NCBI GenBank assembly: GCA_035758545.1
Contig: DASTWQ010000130.1
Location: 1 to 15,579 of the forward strand
Direction of reading: 5' to 3'
Length of the DNA stretch: 15,579 bases
Source: JAFDVN01 sp035758545
GTDB taxonomy: Bacteria > Acidobacteriota > Holophagae > Holophagales > Holophagaceae
Shown here: positions 12,407-15,579 of the stretch, piece by piece
How positions within the stretch are numbered: position 1 is the first letter of the stretch
Layout of the letters: every line of letters begins with the position of its first letter
The notes under the pieces: generated by a model
Databases searched by the model: none
What the model was told of the DNA's origin: nothing
Seen by the model: the letters and a program-made list of their open reading frames with translations, nothing else
Position numbers and translations under genes: made by a program

Positions 12407-13009
12407 GTGTGGGGCCTTCGCCTCCCGGTCTGGGCCTGGAAGAGCCTCGGCGCCGCCCTGGCGCTCGCAGGGGCCTTCCTTGCGGGCCGCTGGTCCATCC
12501 CGCGGGGGAAGCCCGTCCCGCTCGTCGTGGGGCCAGCTGCGCCGCTCCCAGAGCGCAACCTGAGCCCGGCGCCGGAGGTGCGGACCGTCATCGTGACGCG
12601 GACCGTCCCGGGCCGCCCGACGCCGCCGCCAGTCCCGGTCCCGGCGGACCTCGGCCAGCAGCTCCAGACCACCACCACGGGTCTTCCGACCATGCCCCAG
12701 GGCGCCGTCCTGCATGACGCCCTCTTCGGCCAGGTCGAAGGCTCGCGCCTCACCCTGCGGTCCGTCGAGTGGGCGGACGGCCCCGCGGGCCGGGTGCCCC
12801 TCGGCCCCGCCGAGACGGTGATGGCCACCACCACCCTGCAGCTCCCCGCCGCGCCGGCACCGCCCCGGTGGGGCCTGGCCGCCCTGCCCTACCTCGACCG
12901 CGGCCGGATCCGCTCCGGCGCCCTGCTGGAGCGCTACTGGGGCCCGGTGTCCCTTGGAGGCGGCTACATGAACGGGCAGACCTTCGGCCTCGTAGGGGTA
13001 CGCTGGTGA
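12407..13009 (+). CDS. N-terminal-anchored proline-rich protein, spanin-like (tentative)
   Basis: The start is a GTG two bases after the previous stop; the first in-frame ATG is far inside the protein, so GTG is the only sensible choice. The 200-residue product has one membrane helix at ~10-27 (SLGAALALAGAFLAGRW), a Pro/Arg-rich extended region, and a C-terminal ~65-residue domain with alternating strands ending in GGGYMNGQTFGLVGVRW. A terminal aromatic residue and this pattern recall outer-membrane beta-strands, so it could bridge inner and outer membranes as a spanin does. That is inference. It is the last gene of the dense one-directional block. Confidence 0.6.
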   Translation: MWGLRLPVWAWKSLGAALALAGAFLAGRWSIPRGKPVPLVVGPAAPLPERNLSPAPEVRTVIVTRTVPGRPTPPPVPVPADLGQQLQTTTTGLPTMPQGAVLHDALFGQVEGSRLTLRSVEWADGPAGRVPLGPAETVMATTTLQLPAAPAPPRWGLAALPYLDRGRIRSGALLERYWGPVSLGGGYMNGQTFGLVGVRW

Positions 13010-13064
13010 CTCAGCTCCCCAGGCTCTATCGTGTCAGCTGGTAAACTCCCCCTCGGAGGCGGCC

Positions 13065-13238
13065 ATGCCGCGTAAGAAGAAGCTCGTGGATCTGGAGGAT
13101 GCCGGAGGGTCCTTGGACTGGACGCCCGACGGCATGGACATCTTCATTCCGCAGGAGCTCGTGGGAGACTGGCCGGCGGTGGAGATGTTCTGGGACGAGG
13201 ATGCGGACGCCATCATCATCCGGAGAGCCGAGCCATGA
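13065..13238 (+). CDS. 57-residue acidic protein heading the toxin-antitoxin operon
   Basis: A GGAGG site lies five bases before ATG 13065, and the stop overlaps the next ATG (ATGA). The product has a basic start (MPRKKKLVDL) and an acidic, strand-rich body (VEMFWDEDADAIIIRR), resembling small antitoxin or DUF2283-like dimer modules, though I cannot place it with confidence. Translational coupling to the RelB- and RelE-like genes suggests it is a third component, perhaps the DNA-binding autoregulator. Confidence 0.6.
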   Translation: MPRKKKLVDLEDAGGSLDWTPDGMDIFIPQELVGDWPAVEMFWDEDADAIIIRRAEP

Positions 13239-13444
13239 CCGCCCTGAACCCCAACCCGATCCGCACCAACGAGCGCCCCGCACCCTTGAAGCTCTCCCGG
13301 ATCCAGGGAGGACGCTTCCCCCTCCGGCGACTGAACCCCAAGGAGACCGAGGATGAGCGGGATGTCCGGCTCGCCATGGAAGCTCTCGGCGCTGGCAAAT
13401 TCACGCCCTGGGAGAAGGTGAAGCGGGACCTGGGGCTGGAGTGA
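13235..13444 (+). CDS. RelB/Phd-type antitoxin
   Basis: The 69-residue product has a disordered, Pro-rich N-terminus and a C-terminal helix ending in FTPWEKVKRDLGLE. This pattern (PWE-x-V-K-x-x-L-G-L) is typical of the toxin-wrapping tail of RelB/Phd-family antitoxins. It lacks an obvious N-terminal DNA-binding domain, unlike standard RelB. It overlaps the preceding gene by ATGA and the toxin by GTGA, the tight coupling expected for type II antitoxins. Confidence 0.75.
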   Translation: MTALNPNPIRTNERPAPLKLSRIQGGRFPLRRLNPKETEDERDVRLAMEALGAGKFTPWEKVKRDLGLE

Positions 13445-13713
13445 CCTATCGGGTTGAGATCGCGGACGCAGCCCGGAAGACGCTTGCCGGGCTCTCCACG
13501 CGAGACCAGAAGGCGATTAAGAGCGCGCTCGATGGCCTGCAGGCCAATCCTCGCCCGATGGGCTCCCAGAAGCTTGTCGGTCAGCAAGGCCTCATGAGGA
13601 TCCGGAAGGGGAATTTCCGAATCCTCTACACGGTGAGCGATGGGGAGGTGCTCGTGCTCGTCCTGAGGATCGGGGACCGCAAAGAGGTCTATCGAAGCCT
13701 GGACCGCCTGTAG
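13441..13713 (+). CDS. relE: RelE/ParE-superfamily toxin
   Basis: The 90-residue product, from a GTG overlapping the antitoxin stop (GTGA), matches the RelE/ParE fold. It has an opening strand (TYRVEIADAARKTL), a helix pair with ALDGLQANPRPMGSQKL, and the signature RIRKGNFRILYTV and LVLRIGDRKEVYRSL. The conserved arginines (R53, R55, R60, R80) and Y63/Y84 are present, as in ribosome-dependent mRNA interferases that cut mRNA in the A site. I cannot exclude ParE-like gyrase poisoning from sequence alone. It is held in check by the preceding gene. A GGGTC/GACCC hairpin at 13751-13764 follows the gene. Confidence 0.85.
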   Translation: MTYRVEIADAARKTLAGLSTRDQKAIKSALDGLQANPRPMGSQKLVGQQGLMRIRKGNFRILYTVSDGEVLVLVLRIGDRKEVYRSLDRL

Positions 13714-13816
13714 GGCATGGGCGTGCACTCAGGCGGCCGTGATCGGTTGGGGGTCACACGACCCGGCGGACTGAGGTAGGATCCAGGTCCAAACCCCAGA
13801 TCCAGAAAGGCGCACC

Positions 13817-14299
13817 ATGCCGGACTTCGGTTGCCCCCACTGCAAAGCCGACACGACCCAGAAGATCATCCTCCTGCTCCAGACAGGAACCCAGCGCGGC
13901 AACTCCATGACCTCCATGGTCGGGGTTGGCGTTGCTGGAGGTGGCCTCGGGGTGGGTGGGGGCCAGGCCGTGACGCGCTCCTTCAGCCAGACCGATCTGG
14001 CCGCGAAGTACGCCATGCCAGCGCAGCCCAGCTCTGGAGCGGGCTACCTCGTCATGGGGATCCTCTTTGCCGTTCCCGCCCTCTTCATGCTCGTGTTTCT
14101 CATGGACCCGGATACGCGCGGCTGCGGGATCGCGACCAGCTTCGTCTTCGGCCTGTTCTCCGGGGTCTTCCTTCTGATCTATTTCGCAGGGAGGGAGGGC
14201 CGCGCCCGCGCCGCCCAGCAGTGGCAGGCCCGCTGGGAGTACATCCACCGGGCGTGGGTCTGCCTGCGCTGCGGCCACGAGTGGATTCCAGAGGCCTGA
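13817..14299 (+). CDS. Two-TM membrane protein with a split zinc ribbon
   Basis: The 160-residue product has AAGG six bases before its ATG. A first zinc knuckle is C6-P-H-C9 at the N-terminus and the second is C149-L-R-C152 at the C-terminus, together a four-cysteine zinc-ribbon site. Between them are a Gly-rich segment (VGVGVAGGGLGVGGG) and two membrane helices (about 77-97 and 104-125) followed by a basic loop. With an even number of helices both termini face the same side, so the split site could close. It looks like a host protein rather than part of the viral block. Function is unknown. Confidence 0.75.
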   Translation: MPDFGCPHCKADTTQKIILLLQTGTQRGNSMTSMVGVGVAGGGLGVGGGQAVTRSFSQTDLAAKYAMPAQPSSGAGYLVMGILFAVPALFMLVFLMDPDTRGCGIATSFVFGLFSGVFLLIYFAGREGRARAAQQWQARWEYIHRAWVCLRCGHEWIPEA

Positions 14300-14409
14300 T
14301 CCCCACGAGGAGTTGACCACTTCTGGTCAGATTGAGCCCGGGGGCTCTCGGACTCAATCGCATGTACTGAAAAGGAATGACCTGCGACTAAACCCGTGGA
14401 TTAAAAGTC

Positions 14410-14437
14410 AACATACACACTCGGGTTGAGGTGTCAA
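14410..14437 (-). promoter_or_regulatory. Candidate sigma70-type promoter on the - strand
   Basis: Read on the - strand, TTGACA (14432-14437) is a perfect -35 hexamer and TATGTT (14410-14415) lies 16 bases on, a four-of-six match to -10. It points leftward towards hairpins at 14315-14359 with no clear protein gene, so it would make a short antisense or regulatory RNA. Confidence 0.25.
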
Positions 14438-14450
14438 GCATCCTGGATGC
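14438..14450. promoter_or_regulatory. 13-bp palindrome next to the -35 candidate and T-tracts
   Basis: GCATCC-T-GGATGC is a perfect inverted repeat around a central T. It abuts the - strand TTGACA on one side and GATTTTT on the other, so it could be an operator. On the + strand it could fold a short hairpin before a T-tract, but the stem is short for a terminator. Confidence 0.35.
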
Positions 14451-14452
14451 GA

Positions 14453-14485
14453 TTTTTAGCGATTTTGACGGATTTTACTGCTTTT
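14453..14485. promoter_or_regulatory. T-tracts phased at ~10 bp (likely bent DNA)
   Basis: T-runs begin at 14453, 14463, 14473 and 14482, close to one per helical turn, in an otherwise GC-rich region. Phased A/T-tracts are known to curve DNA and often sit upstream of promoters or within protein-binding or recombination regions. Confidence 0.5.
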
Positions 14486-14529
14486 AATTCTAGACGGGGA
14501 CCCAAATCTCGGTGATCATACTCGTATCC

Positions 14530-14709
14530 CGTCGAGGCGGGTGTCCAATCCCGGACATACGAAAGGCCGCTGTTGCCGCAGCGGCCCAAGTAGAACCCGA
14601 GGGTCCTGTGACCTAAAGGGGGCGGTACAAGCCAGCCCACTAAAGACCGTCGAATCCAAAGTGTAGCGCTGGCCCACCGAAACACCAACACAGGAATAAC
14701 TGTTGGAGG
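14530..14709 (+). ncRNA. Candidate structured 5' leader upstream of the 45-residue gene
   Basis: Successive inverted repeats lie on the + strand: TGTCC/GGACA near 14543-14558; GGCCGCTG/CAGCGGCC at 14565-14586 (8 perfect pairs); GCCAGC/GCTGGC at 14631-14636 and 14668-14673 with inner CACT/AGTG; and CCAACA/TGTTGG at 14685-14706, which runs into the GGAGG ribosome binding site. This could be a regulatory leader or independent small RNA. No known riboswitch class was recognised. Confidence is limited because some pairing is expected by chance. Confidence 0.35.
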
Positions 14710-14715
14710 TGACCA

Positions 14716-14853
14716 ATGGCCACTTACAGCAATCAGCGCGCCCCGAAGGGGTACAGGTGGATTTACTGCCCGTACTTCATTCACTGGCGCTCGAAGAAGC
14801 GGGTCTACCGTAAGAACGGTGGAATGTTCCGCTTCCTCGTTCGCGCAGCGTAA
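14716..14853 (+). CDS. 45-residue basic protein, conserved-looking
   Basis: GGAGG lies about seven bases before ATG 14716. The product is small, basic and aromatic, with APKGYRWIYCPYFIHWRSKK followed by VYRKNGGMFRFLVRAA. This pattern (PKGY-x-W, HWRS, a conserved C-terminal FLVRA) recalls, from memory, a family of tiny uncharacterised proteins found widely in bacterial chromosomes; no function is known to me. It is too short to carry an enzyme. The final helix-like basic stretch suggests nucleic-acid or ribosome contact (inference). It ends in TAA, and a stable hairpin at 14929 could terminate its transcript. Confidence 0.65.
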   Translation: MATYSNQRAPKGYRWIYCPYFIHWRSKKRVYRKNGGMFRFLVRAA

Positions 14854-14928
14854 GCGAGGGGCGATCAATCGGTCGATGCAGAGCCGAACGATCGGAGCCC
14901 ACTATCTGCAGAATTAGAGCGAAGGCCG

Positions 14929-14952
14929 GGGCCGTGTCGAGAGACACGGCCC
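14929..14952. terminator. Hairpin between convergent genes (GAGA tetraloop)
   Basis: GGGCCGTGTC (14929-14938) pairs perfectly with GACACGGCCC (14943-14952) around GAGA, a GNRA loop on the + strand. It lies between the 45-residue gene (+) and the stop of the SRAP gene (-), so it may end transcription from both sides. T-runs are weak on both strands (TCTCTACTT on +). Confidence 0.65.
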
Positions 14953-14955
14953 TCT

Positions 14956-15579
14956 CTACTTCAAGGGCTCCACCAGGCTCAAGCCTTCGCTCTGCCAGTT
15001 CCCGACGGCAGGTCCTACCTCGTAGGCATCGACCCATTCGGCGGGCGGGGGCTGCATCAACGCGAACAGCTCCGCGCGATCCAATCCGGGATCGAGCCAC
15101 CGGTCCCGGTCCTCGGGATGCAGGGTCATCGGCCAGCGGTCGTGAATTTCGTGGAACCCCTCAGGCGGCGCCGTGGTCATGATCGAGAACCGCTCCACGC
15201 CTTCCTGGACCTTCATCAGGCCGGCGAACCACCAGAGGGCGTCATGGTCCACCGGGCGGATCGCGTAGGCCCGTTTCCGGCCCGCCAGGCTGGGCCACTC
15301 ATAGAAGCCTGAGACTGGGACCAGGATCCGCTGGAAGCTGGCGAAGTAGCCCGGTTTGGCCTGCATCGTGTCGTCTCGGGAGTTGATGAGGTCCCGGGGA
15401 TGGCTCTGCTTCACGCCCCAGGTGCGGAAGGCGGCGCCCCAGTGGTCCCCGGCCTGGTGCACGGTGAAGACCTCTTGCCCCGGGGCGATGTTGTAGCGGT
15501 CCTGGATCCGGTCCCGGACCTTCTCATCGAGCACCAGGCGCTCCTCCTGCTCAGCTTTGCGCTTCAGCCCGACCTGGAA
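14956..15579 (-). CDS. SRAP-domain protein (YedK/HMCES type), N-terminus beyond the window
   Basis: The frame on the - strand is open to the right edge, so the start, and with it the catalytic Cys2 of the usual MCGR opening, is not visible. Other family landmarks are present in order: RYNIAPGQ, the asparagine in INSRDDT, the glutamate in SGFYEWP, and the histidine in EIHDRWPMTL, which correspond to the active-site Asn, Glu and His of YedK/HMCES. These proteins form a covalent thiazolidine cross-link with abasic sites in single-stranded DNA, shielding them from breakage. The visible length (207 residues) fits a family of ~220 residues. The stop is TAG at 14956-14958. A GTG at 15534 is an in-frame alternative but would remove the catalytic cysteine. 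Confidence 0.9.
   Translation of the reverse strand, partial: FQVGLKRKAEQEERLVLDEKVRDRIQDRYNIAPGQEVFTVHQAGDHWGAAFRTWGVKQSHPRDLINSRDDTMQAKPGYFASFQRILVPVSGFYEWPSLAGRKRAYAIRPVDHDALWWFAGLMKVQEGVERFSIMTTAPPEGFHEIHDRWPMTLHPEDRDRWLDPGLDRAELFALMQPPPAEWVDAYEVGPAVGNWQSEGLSLVEPLK

Larger units (their letters stand above)
14300..14715. other. AT-richer non-coding region of about 416 bases
   Basis: Base composition drops clearly compared with either side and no convincing gene is visible on either strand. It holds: hairpins GACCA/TGGTC (14315-14328) and GATTGAG/CTCAATC (14330-14359), the latter a possible end of the zinc-ribbon transcript; a 13-bp palindrome; a candidate promoter on the - strand; phased T-tracts; and a series of hairpins leading to the small gene at 14716. 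A - strand frame covering 14434-14868 exists but overlaps the better-supported small gene and shows no domain. Confidence 0.6.

Noticed and set aside
14330..14359. Intrinsic terminator after the zinc-ribbon gene
   Set aside because: The GATTGAG/CTCAATC stem is real, but no T-run follows on either strand, so it is only mentioned within the non-coding region entry.
14646..14660. tmRNA-like GGATTCGACGG on the - strand
   Set aside because: This matches a conserved tmRNA stretch, but no tRNA-like 3' end with a T-arm follows at the right distance and no Ala-rich tag frame is present. Treated as chance.
14434..14868. 144-codon - strand frame across the AT-richer region
   Set aside because: It overlaps the 45-residue gene, which has a clear ribosome site, and shows no recognisable domain or steady codon bias.
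15265..15300. Possible fourth decamer leader (GTTTCCGGCC) inside the SRAP gene
   Set aside because: Only the leader-like bases match, no 10-base units follow, and the stretch is explained by coding sequence.

Overview
The window is high-GC DNA (by eye around 70 %), with a dense, one-directional gene array from position 1 to about 13009. It looks like bacteriophage-derived DNA in a high-GC Gram-negative bacterium. I lean towards Acidobacteriota of the Holophaga/Geothrix type, but that is an impression from codon use and protein style; no rRNA or ribosomal marker is present to settle it.

Region 1 (1-13009) reads as one viral gene block, all on the + strand. It opens with the 3' end of an unrecognised gene and a small excisionase-like helix-turn-helix gene. 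A repeat-rich non-coding stretch follows (681-874), then a large coiled-coil protein and a transglutaminase-like cysteine-fold protein. Next comes a chain of tightly overlapping genes (3363-6593), mostly proteins with one or a few membrane segments. After that are two genes joined in one frame across a repeat, a basic His/Asn-Pro-rich membrane protein, and two candidate small beta-rich capsid proteins. The first of these is bracketed by two very stable UNCG-type hairpins. The block ends with small structural proteins, a lytic transglycosylase carrying its own C-terminal membrane anchor, a candidate spike or fibre, and a run of small membrane proteins that resembles a lysis cassette. I see no terminase, portal, tail tube, tape measure or baseplate gene. 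The combination of many small membrane proteins, a membrane-anchored transglycosylase and small beta-rich capsid candidates fits a non-tailed, internal-membrane virus, broadly like the tectivirus, corticovirus or P23-77/sphaerolipovirus types. The packaging ATPase, replication and integration genes expected for such a virus are not in the window and may lie to the left.

A striking element is a short decamer array (unit CAAGGGGCCA or CGAGGGGCCA after a TTTCCGGCCA leader). It occurs three times (791-832, 2501-2542, 7259-7300), each time 30-42 bases before an ATG. The third copy is read in frame and fuses two genes.

Region 2 (13010-15579) looks like accessory or host DNA. It has a RelE-type toxin operon of three coupled genes, a two-TM protein with a split zinc ribbon, an AT-richer non-coding region of about 400 bases with several hairpins and phased T-tracts, a conserved-looking 45-residue basic protein, a GNRA-loop hairpin between convergent genes, and on the - strand the 3' part of a SRAP (YedK/HMCES-type) abasic-site-protection gene running off the right edge. 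The right end of the viral block probably lies between 13010 and about 14715, but I could not identify an attachment site.
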